DNA of 64,000 nucleotides from Hyphomicrobium sp. (GTDB lineage Bacteria; Pseudomonadota; Alphaproteobacteria; Rhizobiales; Hyphomicrobiaceae), in NCBI GenBank assembly GCA_030148425.1, contig JASBTM010000008.1, positions 496,001-560,000 on the forward strand, given 5' to 3'. Each line of letters opens with the position of its first letter. Position 1 is the first letter of the stretch. Positions 45,674-55,025 of the stretch are shown here, piece by piece. The translations under genes were made by a program, and so were the position numbers. Under the pieces are notes generated by a model. The model searched no databases and was not told the DNA's origin. It saw nothing but the letters and a program-made list of their open reading frames with translations.

Positions 45674-45699
45674 AACGGTGCCCGCGACGCGATGGTTCC
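45674..45699 (-). promoter_or_regulatory. EcfG-type (general stress) sigma factor promoter
   Basis: Read on the minus strand: GGAAC (45699-45695), seventeen bases, CGTT (45677-45674), the consensus spacing for EcfG/SigT promoters (GGAAC-N16/17-CGTT). It precedes the 24-codon peptide gene and the membrane gene. I found no equally good match elsewhere in the window by eye. Confidence 0.7.
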
Positions 45700-45782
45700 A
45701 GAGGAAAATATTGGACGGCGGATATCTGTCAGCGTGCGGCGCACAACTCGCCGGACGATGCATCCTCGTCGTCAGGGAAAGC

Positions 45783-46577
45783 TCACGGTGACGGAAACAA
45801 CGCCGAGCTTCGCCCTGTCAGCCAATACGCGACGAGACCGATCCATTCCTTCGTGGCGAGATCCGTTCGCTGCAGACCGGCGGCTAGGCTGTCGAACGGG
45901 CGATAGACGTCACCCTCATCCCGCGTTCGGAAATCAACCGGATACGGCACGACATCGTAACCCACCTTCCGGAACACGCCCACCGAACGGGGCATGTGAT
46001 AGGCCGAGGTCACAAGCACCCAGCGGTCTTCCGGCGTCGGCTTCAGGATTGCCTTCGTAAACGTCGCGTTTTCGTAGGTGTTGCGTGAATCGTTCTCGAT
46101 GACGATCCGTTCGGGAGAAATTCCCGCATCGATAAAAAACTGGCGGACCGCATCGGCGACGCCGTGATTGCCGAACAACGCGCCGCTGCCGCCCGTGAAG
46201 ACGACCTTCGCATCCGGAAGCGCGCGCGCAAGACGCAGCGTCTCCGTCAAACGCTCAGCAGCTTCGTTGAGGGCCAGACCGCCGCGCGAACGCGTGATGG
46301 AAATATCTTCGAAACCGCCGAGCAAAATGATGCCGCTGATCTTCTCGTGCGGAACCGACGGCACACGTACTGCAAAACGCTCTTCCAGCGGCAGCACCAG
46401 AAGATTGCCGCCCGGCAGGAACCCGAAAAGTACGACGAGTGTGAGTCCGGCCGCGAGCAAGCGCCGCCCCCACCTTGGACATTTGCGTATAAAAAGGCCG
46501 CCGAGCAGCAGCAAAAGGAACGCTACGCTCGACGGCTGAATGAGGAAGAAAATCACTTTCGACGCGATGAAGAACAT
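45783..46577 (-). CDS. ElyC/YdcF-family (DUF218) membrane protein
   Basis: 264 residues. Two N-terminal helices (about 5-30 and 37-58) anchor a DUF218 domain at 80-250, with IILLGGFEDISIT, VVFTGGSGALF, VIENDSRNTYENA and LVTSAYHMPRSVGVFRKVGYDVVPYPVDF marking its conserved steps. ElyC acts in envelope biogenesis, in particular peptidoglycan and enterobacterial antigen; a lipid-carrier role is suspected. It is followed by the stress operon on the same strand and preceded by purA. Confidence 0.88.
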   Translation of the reverse strand: MFFIASKVIFFLIQPSSVAFLLLLLGGLFIRKCPRWGRRLLAAGLTLVVLFGFLPGGNLLVLPLEERFAVRVPSVPHEKISGIILLGGFEDISITRSRGGLALNEAAERLTETLRLARALPDAKVVFTGGSGALFGNHGVADAVRQFFIDAGISPERIVIENDSRNTYENATFTKAILKPTPEDRWVLVTSAYHMPRSVGVFRKVGYDVVPYPVDFRTRDEGDVYRPFDSLAAGLQRTDLATKEWIGLVAYWLTGRSSALFPSP

Positions 46578-46629
46578 TGCGACAGCCCTGCCTGCACCGC
46601 GTCGACGAGCGGCTCACGCCGCATGATTT

Positions 46630-47925
46630 TTACTGCGAGATGAACGGGTCCTTCATCAGGATCGTGTCGTCGCGCTCTGGGCTCGTCGACAGCAACGTCA
46701 CCGGGCATTCGATCAGTTCTTCGACGCGGCGAACGTATTTCACTGCCTGCGCCGGAAGATCGGCCCAGCGCCGCGCGCCATAAGTCGATTCCGACCAGCC
46801 TTCGAATTCCTCGTAGATGGGCTCGATCTCAGCCTGCGCAGTAGCGCTTGCCGGGAGACGGTCGATCGTCTCGCCGCCGAGCTTGTAGCCGACACAGATG
46901 CGGATCGTGTCGAAGCCATCGAGCACGTCGAGCTTCGTCAGCGCGATGCCGTCGATGCCTGACACCTTCGCCACCTGCCGCACCAGCACGGCGTCGAACC
47001 AACCGCAACGCCGCTTGCGTCCCGTCACCGTGCCGAACTCGCGGCCGCGCTCGCCGATTTTCTCGCCGATGGCATCCGTCAGCTCGGACGGAAACGGACC
47101 GGAGCCGACGCGCGTCGTGTAGGCTTTCGCGATACCGAGCACGTATCCGACGTGACGGGGGCCGATGCCCGATCCCGTCGCGGCCTGCGCCGCAACCGTA
47201 TTCGACGACGTCACGAACGGATATGTTCCATGATCGACGTCGAGCAATGCGCCTTGCGCGCCCTCGAACAGGATTCGCTTGCCCTGCCGCCACGCCTTGT
47301 CGAGGAATTCCCACGTCACATCGGCATAAGGCAGAACCTTCGGCGCGATCTCGACCAGCTCGGCGATCAGCGTGTCCTTATCGATCTCGGGTTGTCCGAG
47401 GCCACGGCGCAGCGCGTTGTGGTGCGCGAGAAGGCGATCGATCTTCGGCCCGAGCGTCGCAGGCGAAGCCAGATCCTGAAAGCGGAGCGCGCGACGGCCG
47501 ACTTTGTCTTCATAGGCGGGGCCGATGCCGCGCCCTGTGGTGCCGATTTTCTCGGTGCCCGCGGCCGCCTCGCGCATGACGTCGAGCTCGCGATGCAACG
47601 GCAGAATGAGCGCAGCGTTTTCGGCTATGCGCAGATTGTCCGGCGTGATGCCGATACCCTGTTCCTGCAGCCGCCCGATTTCGCTGACGAGCGCCCACGG
47701 ATCTATGACGACGCCGTTGCCGATCACCGACATCTTGTCCGGCCGCACGACGCCCGACGGAAGCAGAGACAGCTTGAACGTCTTATTGCCGATGACGAGC
47801 GTGTGCCCGGCGTTATGGCCGCCTTGGAAGCGCACGACGACGTCGGCGCGCTCCGAGAGCCAATCCACGATCTTGCCTTTGCCCTCGTCGCCCCACTGGG
47901 CGCCGACCACGACGACATTCGCCAT
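46630..47925 (-). CDS. purA: Adenylosuccinate synthetase
   Basis: 431 residues, the usual length. It joins IMP with aspartate using GTP in AMP synthesis. The phosphate loop GDEGKGK (12-18, with catalytic Asp13) and His41 (GHNAGHT) are intact, and [12 protein letters not shown] and [10 protein letters not shown] match the conserved segments. Monocistronic, on the minus strand, with 53 bp between its stop and the ElyC-like start. Confidence 0.97.
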   Translation of the reverse strand: MANVVVVGAQWGDEGKGKIVDWLSERADVVVRFQGGHNAGHTLVIGNKTFKLSLLPSGVVRPDKMSVIGNGVVIDPWALVSEIGRLQEQGIGITPDNLRIAENAALILPLHRELDVMREAAAGTEKIGTTGRGIGPAYEDKVGRRALRFQDLASPATLGPKIDRLLAHHNALRRGLGQPEIDKDTLIAELVEIAPKVLPYADVTWEFLDKAWRQGKRILFEGAQGALLDVDHGTYPFVTSSNTVAAQAATGSGIGPRHVGYVLGIAKAYTTRVGSGPFPSELTDAIGEKIGERGREFGTVTGRKRRCGWFDAVLVRQVAKVSGIDGIALTKLDVLDGFDTIRICVGYKLGGETIDRLPASATAQAEIEPIYEEFEGWSESTYGARRWADLPAQAVKYVRRVEELIECPVTLLSTSPERDDTILMKDPFISQ

Positions 47926-48027
47926 TGTAGTTAAACCTTCTCAGCCTTCTCATGATTTGGCCCCAGCGTGAGCCAGGGCCTCGCGGAATTCCCGCGTATT
48001 GCTCTCTCAGACCAGAAGCTCGCCGCC

Positions 48028-49707
48028 TCAGGGCCCGTAAACGATGGACTTCGCCGCTGGCCAGGACACGCGATACCCGTACTCGAGAATTTTCTCTTCG
48101 TCCGGTTCAAGCCGCGCCTGAAACGCCACGACGCCGCGCTTGTCGTCGAGGTTCTGCGTCGTCGGCGACACCCGCCCGGTCATCTCCACCTTGATGTCAT
48201 CGTTCTGCGAAACGGGCACGCGATCGAGAATGGTGACCTCTATCGGCCGCTCGTGCAGATTCTTGACGTTCACGCGGAAGTTCCGGCTATCGACGTGCGA
48301 GGTCGATATAAGCCCGGTCTCACCGCGCTTATCCTCAAGCACCGCATGCTTGACTTTGACCTGATCGTCAACGCCGAAACCGAGATCGTAATTTTCTCCC
48401 GGTTGTAGCAGCGGCAGTCCTCCCGTGCCGACGAACGTACCGTCCCGGAAAAGGTAAACGCTTCCAGGCAGCATCGGCGAGCCTTTGGAGACTTTGATTT
48501 TCGCGTAAAGATAGGCGTTTGTATCGACCTTCGGCACGGAGCGGCAGCCAAGCGCGGGCTCGCTGTCTTCGGTTGAAAGCAGCACGCGCTTCGCTTCTCC
48601 CGTGTCTGCGACGCTTACGCGCCCCGGCACCTGGAACGTCGCATCGAACGGCGCGACCTTGAGTTGTGAGACCGTCTCCTCCGCTTCCATTTCCGCATTG
48701 GCGATCGCTCCACCAAGAGCGGGGGCGGCATCAAGCTCCGCAGGCGCCATGCGCTTTGCCATCGCCATCGGCGCGGGTGGCGGAGGAGGCGCGGCGACGG
48801 GCTTCACCTCCGGCTCGAAATCGACGGTTTGGGTATCGAGTTCCGGCGCGGACGAACCGTCCGACGGCCGCGACGTCGAGAGCGACATGGCAACGCCATC
48901 CCAGCTCTCACCAGAACGTTGCGTGATCGCCGCGCGCCGGTCGAGCGACAGTTTCGGCGGTTCGGTTTTCGAGCCCGTTTGCAGGCGCGCATCATAGAGT
49001 GGCGCCCAGTAGGCATTCGGTACCTGATAGCGAAGGCTCAAATCGACATCGAGTGGGCTCTGCGCGATCACGTGGATGCGCACTTCCGTCTGCTCGGTAC
49101 GCGGCGGCGCAAGCGCCGAGAGCTGATTGTCCGCATCCGAAATCTGGCGATCGATATCGCGGACCTTCTGCTCCGCATCGAGAGAGAGCTTGCTTGCGTC
49201 CGTCGATGCCTGCGCGATGAGCGCGAGGACTTTGGTCCAGTCGTCGATCGGCGCCGCCGAAGCCGCCTGCGGGGGTTGCCGCGTCGGAAGCTGTGCGAGG
49301 TTAGCGATCAGCTTCTTCTGCGTCTTCGCCGCGAGCACCTGTCCCTCGATCAGCGTTCGCTGATCTTTGAGCGATTGAATCCGGTCTTCGAGCATCCTGC
49401 GTTGCGCGTCGGTCGCTTCGCTTTCGGCGCGCTGAAGAAGCTTTCGCGCGGTATCGACTGAGCCGATGTCGAGCTTCCCCGTTGCCCGTCCCTCCACTCG
49501 GATCGATCCCGGCACCGCGCTCGACGGCAAATCGCCGACGACGATGGTGTGCTCTCCCTTGTCGAGGTGCACCTTCGCGATCCGCGTCACCTCGGCGCCG
49601 GAAAGGAAAACCGTGACGGCATCGATTGCGGACGTCGCCGGAACCTGCGCCGCAAGTGCGTTCGCTGAGAAGGCAGCCAAACAAACTGCCGCTAAGACAA
49701 GGCGCAT
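48028..49707 (-). CDS. DUF4139 domain protein (mucoidy inhibitor MuiA type)
   Basis: 559 residues from ATG 49707; a longer open frame reaches upstream to 50460 but overlaps serC. Signal peptide ends at ALAAQ. The N-terminal DUF4140 part includes AIDAVTVFLSGAEVTR and a coiled coil (KLLQRAESEATDAQRRMLEDRIQS region). The C-terminal DUF4139 part ends with the RLEPDEEKILEYGYRVSWP motif. MuiA-like proteins are secreted or periplasmic with unknown biochemistry. A Pro/Ala-rich stretch (about residues 310-325) separates the halves. Confidence 0.86.
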   Translation of the reverse strand: MRLVLAAVCLAAFSANALAAQVPATSAIDAVTVFLSGAEVTRIAKVHLDKGEHTIVVGDLPSSAVPGSIRVEGRATGKLDIGSVDTARKLLQRAESEATDAQRRMLEDRIQSLKDQRTLIEGQVLAAKTQKKLIANLAQLPTRQPPQAASAAPIDDWTKVLALIAQASTDASKLSLDAEQKVRDIDRQISDADNQLSALAPPRTEQTEVRIHVIAQSPLDVDLSLRYQVPNAYWAPLYDARLQTGSKTEPPKLSLDRRAAITQRSGESWDGVAMSLSTSRPSDGSSAPELDTQTVDFEPEVKPVAAPPPPPAPMAMAKRMAPAELDAAPALGGAIANAEMEAEETVSQLKVAPFDATFQVPGRVSVADTGEAKRVLLSTEDSEPALGCRSVPKVDTNAYLYAKIKVSKGSPMLPGSVYLFRDGTFVGTGGLPLLQPGENYDLGFGVDDQVKVKHAVLEDKRGETGLISTSHVDSRNFRVNVKNLHERPIEVTILDRVPVSQNDDIKVEMTGRVSPTTQNLDDKRGVVAFQARLEPDEEKILEYGYRVSWPAAKSIVYGP

Positions 49708-49853
49708 TCGCTGTGATCTCCGTTGATCGCTTAATGACACGTTGGGGGGTGACGCCAGAGCCAGTTGGCGGGCCGCCGTGATTATGGCCGATGGCCGGTA
49801 CGAGAAAAAGGCATTGACACGCCTGCTTTTAACCAGATGCGCGAAGGTTTTCA

Positions 49854-51032
49854 CTAATTTCCACCGGGAAGGACCACCCTGCGGGCTTCCGCATACGCCC
49901 AATCGAGCCACGGAAGAAGCGCTTCGACCTCCTCCGTCTCGATCGTCGTGCCGCACCAGATCCGCAATCCGGCGGGCATGCCGCGATAGGCCGCGATATC
50001 GAAAGCCGCGCCTTCCGCTTCCAGCAGCCGCACCATCTCGCGCATGACATCGAGACGCATATTTTCTGGACCATCCGCAAGCGCAGGTTCCGCGAACCGC
50101 ATTGTGACGGACGTGTGCGATCGCGTCTCGGGGACAACAGCGAGCGGTTTCACCCAGTCGCTCCTCTCGATCCAGTGATAAAGCACCGACGCATTGGCGC
50201 GTGCCCGCGCCTTCGTCGCCTCGATGCCGCCGATCTCGAACGCCCAAGCGAGCGCATCGAGGTAATCCTCGACGCACAGCATCGACGGCGTATTGAGCGT
50301 CACGCCTTCGAAGACATCGTGAAGAATGCCGTCGGCGTTCGTCAGCCGGAAAAGCTTCGGCACCGGCCACTGCGGCCGATACGACGCAAGACGATCCAGC
50401 GCACGCGGCGACATGACGAGCATGCCGTGCGCTCCCTCGCCGCCGAGCGCCTTCTGCCACGAATAAGTCAGCACATCGATTTTGCTAAGATCGATCTCTT
50501 CAGCAAACAGCGCCGACGTTGCATCGCAGATCACGAGGCCGTCGCGGTCGTGCGGGATCCAGTCGCTGTTCGGAACACGCACGCCGCATGCCGTGCCGTT
50601 CCAGGTAAAGAGAACGTCGCGCGAAAAATCTACCTTACCGAGATCCGGAAGATGCCCCGGCTCCGCTTCGAACGTGCGCAGATCAGAAAGCTTCAATTCC
50701 GTCGTCGCGTCTCGCAGCCAGGTGCGGCCGAACTGATCCCAGGCGAGAAGATCGACGCCCCGCGCGCCGAGCAAATTCCACATCGCAAGCTCGACCGCGC
50801 CGGTATCGGACCCGGGCACGATTGCGACTTGATATCCCTCGGGCAGCCGCAGCACCTCGCGCGTGCGCGTGATCGCAAGCTTCAGACGCTCGCGGCCTTC
50901 CACTGAGCGATGCGAGCGTCCGACGAGCGCGCCCGCGAGCACGTCCGGCCGCCAGCCTGGACGTTTTGCGCAGGGACCGGAGGAAAAGAACGGCCTTTTC
51001 GGCTTTATTTTCGGTTTGGACTGTGTGGGCAT
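49854..51032 (-). CDS. serC: Phosphoserine aminotransferase (alphaproteobacterial type)
   Basis: 392 residues of the TIGR01365-type SerC family. It makes phosphoserine from phosphohydroxypyruvate and glutamate in the serine pathway. The Schiff-base lysine is Lys194 (TYSWQKALGGEG), with the FSSGPCAKRPGW start and the SRDVLFTWNGTACGVR segment of this subtype. In many relatives serA follows; here the next gene is DUF4139, so serA lies elsewhere. A hairpin overlaps the ribosome site upstream. Confidence 0.95.
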   Translation of the reverse strand: MPTQSKPKIKPKRPFFSSGPCAKRPGWRPDVLAGALVGRSHRSVEGRERLKLAITRTREVLRLPEGYQVAIVPGSDTGAVELAMWNLLGARGVDLLAWDQFGRTWLRDATTELKLSDLRTFEAEPGHLPDLGKVDFSRDVLFTWNGTACGVRVPNSDWIPHDRDGLVICDATSALFAEEIDLSKIDVLTYSWQKALGGEGAHGMLVMSPRALDRLASYRPQWPVPKLFRLTNADGILHDVFEGVTLNTPSMLCVEDYLDALAWAFEIGGIEATKARARANASVLYHWIERSDWVKPLAVVPETRSHTSVTMRFAEPALADGPENMRLDVMREMVRLLEAEGAAFDIAAYRGMPAGLRIWCGTTIETEEVEALLPWLDWAYAEARRVVLPGGN

Positions 51033-51033
51033 C

Positions 51034-51053
51034 CGGGCCTCTTAGCACGCCCG
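51034..51053 (-). promoter_or_regulatory. serC leader hairpin over the ribosome site (possible serC RNA motif)
   Basis: Minus-strand CGGGC (51053-51049) pairs with GCCCG (51038-51034), with the AAGAGG Shine-Dalgarno in the loop and right arm and the ATG two bases after. This matches the described serC leader motif, whose last stem covers the ribosome site in alphaproteobacteria. The full motif cannot be checked by eye. Confidence 0.5.
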
Positions 51054-51060
51054 CAGCACA

Positions 51061-51090
51061 AAGAAAAAGGCGGTCGCGAACGACCGCCTT
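51061..51090 (-). terminator. Terminator of the upstream outer-membrane protein gene
   Basis: AAGGCGGTCG-TTCG-CGACCGCCTT on the minus strand, followed by a T-run: a ten-base stem with the stable TTCG loop. It lies between the beta-barrel gene (ends 51124) and serC. Confidence 0.92.
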
Positions 51091-51123
51091 TCGGCACCAA
51101 AGCAACACAAGGGTGCACGCTTT

Positions 51124-51993
51124 CTAATCGAACTTGATACGGATGCCCGAGCGGAACTGCTGCAGGACGGAATCTTTGTAGGTGATGCGATTGCTGCCCG
51201 AAATCGAATCCCCTGCAATCGAGATGCTGCCGCTCTCCCAGAGCATCTGCCAACCGTTGTCCCAGATGATTTGGTCCGTAAGCTCGGTCGCAACACCCGC
51301 TTGAACCGCCGCCGCCACGTTGATCTGGTTTTTGGAGTCGGATCCACTGCGGGTCACAGCGGTCGGCGATCCAGGACTACAGCTGATAGCCGGAAAGTCG
51401 AACGTATCATTGCAGCGGGCGGTCTCGGTATAATTGCGTTCCAATCGCCGCCACGTGATACCGACGCCACCTCCGAGATAGGGCGTGAAACGCGTACCCG
51501 TTGGGATGTCGTAAAGAAGATTGAACAGCGCCGTGGTTCGCGAGAGCTTGACCGTGTCGTTGCGGAAGACTCCGTACGGCTGTCCCTCAATAGCAGTGCC
51601 CGGCTCGCCAAAAGTCGTATACTTGCTGGTCCCATCGATGAGATTGAAATTCGGCGTGTAGTCGATGGCGACTTCCCAACGCAGAGACGGCGTAATGTAA
51701 CGTCCGAACGTCGCTCCGAATGTCGGCGACATAGCGATGTCGCCGCTGCCCCCGATGGGCATGTTCTGATCGCTATCCCTAATCTTCGCGCTGGTCGAAA
51801 GATTGCCCCCAATCGCCAACCCGACATACCAGTCACTGTCGGCGTCATACGTCGGCACTGGCGCAGGCGCTGGCACCGGAATCGGGACACCGCCGCCCAT
51901 GTCCTTCACGCCGCCCCAGTCGGCTGCCATCGCGGGCGCCGCACCTGAAGCAATAATCCACGCCGCAGCAATAGCTGCTTTTACAGCTTTCAT
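51124..51993 (-). CDS. Outer-membrane beta-barrel protein
   Basis: 289 residues from ATG 51993; upstream in-frame extension lacks a ribosome site. Signal peptide (AAIAAAWIIASGAAPAMAADWG) followed by a Pro-rich periplasmic segment and alternating beta strands with aromatic residues typical of Omp25/LomR-type barrels. The C-terminus QFRSGIRIKFD ends in aromatic/hydrophobic residues as required for barrel assembly. It likely forms a small channel or an adhesive barrel. The next gene upstream encodes a second barrel protein. Confidence 0.8.
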   Translation of the reverse strand: MKAVKAAIAAAWIIASGAAPAMAADWGGVKDMGGGVPIPVPAPAPVPTYDADSDWYVGLAIGGNLSTSAKIRDSDQNMPIGGSGDIAMSPTFGATFGRYITPSLRWEVAIDYTPNFNLIDGTSKYTTFGEPGTAIEGQPYGVFRNDTVKLSRTTALFNLLYDIPTGTRFTPYLGGGVGITWRRLERNYTETARCNDTFDFPAISCSPGSPTAVTRSGSDSKNQINVAAAVQAGVATELTDQIIWDNGWQMLWESGSISIAGDSISGSNRITYKDSVLQQFRSGIRIKFD

Positions 51994-52247
51994 AACCCCA
52001 TCCCCCAGAACCGGCGCTTGGAAACGCGCGCCACTTACAATGACTCTGCTCAACGCTACGCTGCGCTAACAAAGCCTAGGGAGGGGATGGACGGGCTCGG
52101 ATCGGTGTCCCGTGCGCTCCTCTTGCGAGAAGCGCACGACGCTAAACGTGGACACGCGAACGCGAAACACCGCAGTACAAACCGCACCTTTTGGCATTTC
52201 ATACAGAAGCCAACACCCCGGCTTCTGCGTACTGAACAACTCGCGAC

Positions 52248-53039
52248 CTAGTTCAGGTCGTAACGCAAACCCATACGAAACTGGTGTGCCGTGATCTCTT
52301 TCAGCTTCTCCGAAGCGAAAGCTCCATCGGCATCGAATGATGCTGTCTTGGCGTCGCCGAGATAGAGAAAGCGATATCCAACATCGAGATAGAGCGCGTG
52401 GCCCGTGTTGACCTCGACCGGCTCATCGTCCTTGGTGCCGCCCGAAACGTACATCGTCCGGCCGCCCCAGAGCCGCCACGATACGCCCGCCATGGCGGCC
52501 GCTGCGAAATTATCCGTCGAGCGTCCGCCGAACGACGATGCGCCAGCGCCGTCGACGACAGATCCGGAACTCGTCTCGTTGTGCGCGTAGCCGACGCCCG
52601 CGCCGATGTAAGGGACGAACCGTCCGCCGCGATTGAATTCGTAATAGAGGTTCGCCAGCACGACGGTGCTACTGAAGTCGAGCCGCGTCGAGCCGAAATC
52701 GAAATTGGTCTCGTTCTTGGCATCGAACATGTGGTCGACCGTGATGTCGCCGCGAAAGCCCCATGCGTAATACTGACCAATGCCGCCGCCGACCGTCCAG
52801 CCACCACCGGCCTTCGTTTCGTGATTGTCGAAATTGCTGAAGGTCATACCGGGCGCCGGATACCATGTGTATCCGCCGTCGGCCCGGACGTACCATTTCC
52901 ACGTATAGCCGGAGGGCATTGCCGGCATCGGCGGCGCATCCTTGAGGCTCACGTCGCCGAGATCTGCGGCCGACGCGCCAACGGCGCTGCCGAGCACGAG
53001 AGCGGCGCTGATGAGCGGTGCTTTGCGCACGAAGAGCAT
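52248..53039 (-). CDS. Outer-membrane beta-barrel protein (Omp25-like)
   Basis: 263 residues. Signal peptide (LISAALVLGSAVGASAADLG) then GYTWKWYVRADGGYTWYPAPG and the glycine/aromatic-rich strands of an eight-stranded barrel, ending QFRMGLRYDLN. Typical of small porin-like barrels in Hyphomicrobiales. It is unlike its downstream neighbour in length and loops but of the same general class. A gap of 254 bp separates them, so separate transcription is likely. Confidence 0.83.
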   Translation of the reverse strand: MLFVRKAPLISAALVLGSAVGASAADLGDVSLKDAPPMPAMPSGYTWKWYVRADGGYTWYPAPGMTFSNFDNHETKAGGGWTVGGGIGQYYAWGFRGDITVDHMFDAKNETNFDFGSTRLDFSSTVVLANLYYEFNRGGRFVPYIGAGVGYAHNETSSGSVVDGAGASSFGGRSTDNFAAAAMAGVSWRLWGGRTMYVSGGTKDDEPVEVNTGHALYLDVGYRFLYLGDAKTASFDADGAFASEKLKEITAHQFRMGLRYDLN

Positions 53040-53235
53040 GCGAGTTCCTTATTGAGGCCGATCAACCGCGAAGCAGTTCGACCCAAAATCCGAACCCGAC
53101 TATTGCCGAGAGTGCTTAAAGCATACTTAACTGCCGTCGATATCTGGAACGCCCAGACGGCCCGAAATCCCTAACGAAATGTAAACGCCCGAGACGGATG
53201 ATCCGGATGCTGAGTTCGTCGCTCCGTCCCATCAG

Positions 53236-53320
53236 GTGTCATCCTCGGCTTTATGCTGAGGATCCATCGAGCAGCGTCACGAACGGAATAGCTCCTCGGG
53301 GACAAGCCCGAGGATTACGT
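53236..53320. repeat. Intergenic mosaic palindromic repeat (copy 4)
   Basis: GTCATCCTCGGCTTTATGCTGAGGATCCAT, about 25 bp, then CTCCTCGGGGACAAGCCCGAGGATTACG. Same theme as at 26469 and 37578; lies just after glmM's stop. Confidence 0.78.
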
Positions 53321-53326
53321 GAGAAA

Positions 53327-54676
53327 TCAAGCCGCGGCTGCGGACTTCACGGCATCGACGATATCGCCGACGATGCTCGACACGATCTTTTCATCGTCGC
53401 CTTCCGCCATCACGCGGATGACGGGTTCCGTACCCGAAGGACGGATGACCAACCGGCCGTTCTCGCCGAGCTTCGCCTTCGCACCCTCTATCGCCTTGAC
53501 GACGCGCGTGTCCTCCAGCGGCTGACCGCTCGCATAACGCACGTTTCGCAGGATTTGCGGCAGCGGCTGGAAGCGATTGCAAATCTCCGACACCGTTTTT
53601 CCGGTCGCGACTACGCTCGCCAGAATTTGCAGAGCCGAAACGAGACCATCGCCCGTCGTCGTAAAATCGGACAGCACGATATGTCCCGACTGCTCGCCCC
53701 CGATATTGAAGCCATGCTTGCGCATGTGCTCGGTGACGTAGCGATCGCCGACCGGCGTGCGCGCCAACGTTAGCCCGATAGACCGCAGATAGCGTTCGAG
53801 CCCGAGGTTGCTCATAACCGTCGCGACGATGCCACCGCCGGAGAGCTTACCTGTCCGGTGCCAGCTTTCGGCGATGACTGCCATCAGTTGATCGCCATCG
53901 ACGATTTCGCCCTTCTCATCCACGATTACGACGCGATCGGCATCCCCGTCGAGCGCGATGCCTATGTCGGCTCGCAGCTCTTTCACCTTCTCGACCAGCG
54001 CCTGCGGCGACGTCGAGCCGCAATTCAAATTAATGTTGAGGCCGTTTGGCTCAACCCCGATCTTGATGACTTCCGCGCCGAGTTCCCACAGTGCTTCCGG
54101 CGCGACTTTGTAGGCGGCGCCATGCGCGCAATCGATCACGATACGCAAGCCCGCGAGGCGGAGTTGCTTCGGCATCGTCCGCTTGGCGAATTCGATATAG
54201 CGCTCCTGCGCGCTTTCAACGCGCGTCGCCCGGCCGATTCGATCGGCGTCGACGAGCATCGTTTTGGAATCCGCCTCGATCAGCTCCTCGATCTCGTGTT
54301 CCATATCGTCGGAAAGCTTGTAACCGTCCGGATCGAACAGCTTGATGCCGTTGTCGTGCGACGGGTTGTGAGACGCCGACAGCATGACGCCGAGATCGGC
54401 GCGCAGCGACCGCGTGAGCATGGCGACAGCCGGTGTCGGCATCGGGCCAAGCAGAAACACATCCATTCCGACCGCCGTGAACCCCGACATCAACGCGGCT
54501 TCCAGCATGTAGCCCGAAAGGCGCGTGTCCTTACCGATCACAACGCGGTGGCGATGCGCACCCGACTGGAACACGGTTCCCGCCGCCATCCCGACCTTCA
54601 TCGCGAGTTCCGACGTCATCGGGTGGCGATTGGCGAGCCCGCGAATGCCGTCCGTCCCGAAATATCGCCGTGCCAT
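53327..54676 (-). CDS. glmM: Phosphoglucosamine mutase
   Basis: 449 residues. It converts glucosamine-6-phosphate to glucosamine-1-phosphate for peptidoglycan precursor synthesis. The catalytic serine lies in the loop [11 protein letters not shown] (Ser102, phosphorylated), the metal site in [17 protein letters not shown] and the sugar site in GGEQSGHI. Downstream of a repeat element and divergent from the ParA gene. In related genomes glmM usually follows folP; here they are separated by five genes. Confidence 0.97.
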   Translation of the reverse strand: MARRYFGTDGIRGLANRHPMTSELAMKVGMAAGTVFQSGAHRHRVVIGKDTRLSGYMLEAALMSGFTAVGMDVFLLGPMPTPAVAMLTRSLRADLGVMLSASHNPSHDNGIKLFDPDGYKLSDDMEHEIEELIEADSKTMLVDADRIGRATRVESAQERYIEFAKRTMPKQLRLAGLRIVIDCAHGAAYKVAPEALWELGAEVIKIGVEPNGLNINLNCGSTSPQALVEKVKELRADIGIALDGDADRVVIVDEKGEIVDGDQLMAVIAESWHRTGKLSGGGIVATVMSNLGLERYLRSIGLTLARTPVGDRYVTEHMRKHGFNIGGEQSGHIVLSDFTTTGDGLVSALQILASVVATGKTVSEICNRFQPLPQILRNVRYASGQPLEDTRVVKAIEGAKAKLGENGRLVIRPSGTEPVIRVMAEGDDEKIVSSIVGDIVDAVKSAAAA

Positions 54677-55025
54677 AATATCCTCCCGTCAGACCGGACA
54701 TGCGCGTTGACCCATCGCCTCGCGCCGTACCCGGAAATCGCAGGATGAAGCACGCCTTACCTGAAGCGCCTCTCCCCCACGTCCCTCGTCCATCATAGAT
54801 GCCCGAGCGCGCGTCTGCATTCCATCGCGATGGTTGAATGAAGCGGAATTTTGCACGGAATTCCACTAAGGGTTGCAAACAGCGCTAATAAAGCCGCACG
54901 CGTCAGGCTTCCGCACGCAGGCTGGTGGAGCGACATGGAATCGGCCCATAGGTCGGCTATGGATGACGAGCGCGCCCGCAGAGGGCTTTCGAATTGGCGA
55001 GCGCGATCCGAGAGGTAACGCAATT
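54677..55025. other. Intergenic region between glmM and the ParA gene
   Basis: About 350 bp between divergent genes. I see no gene; the ParA ribosome site (GAGAGG) lies at its right end and the glmM ribosome site (GGAGG) at its left end. Promoters for both must be inside but cannot be placed with confidence. Confidence 0.45.
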
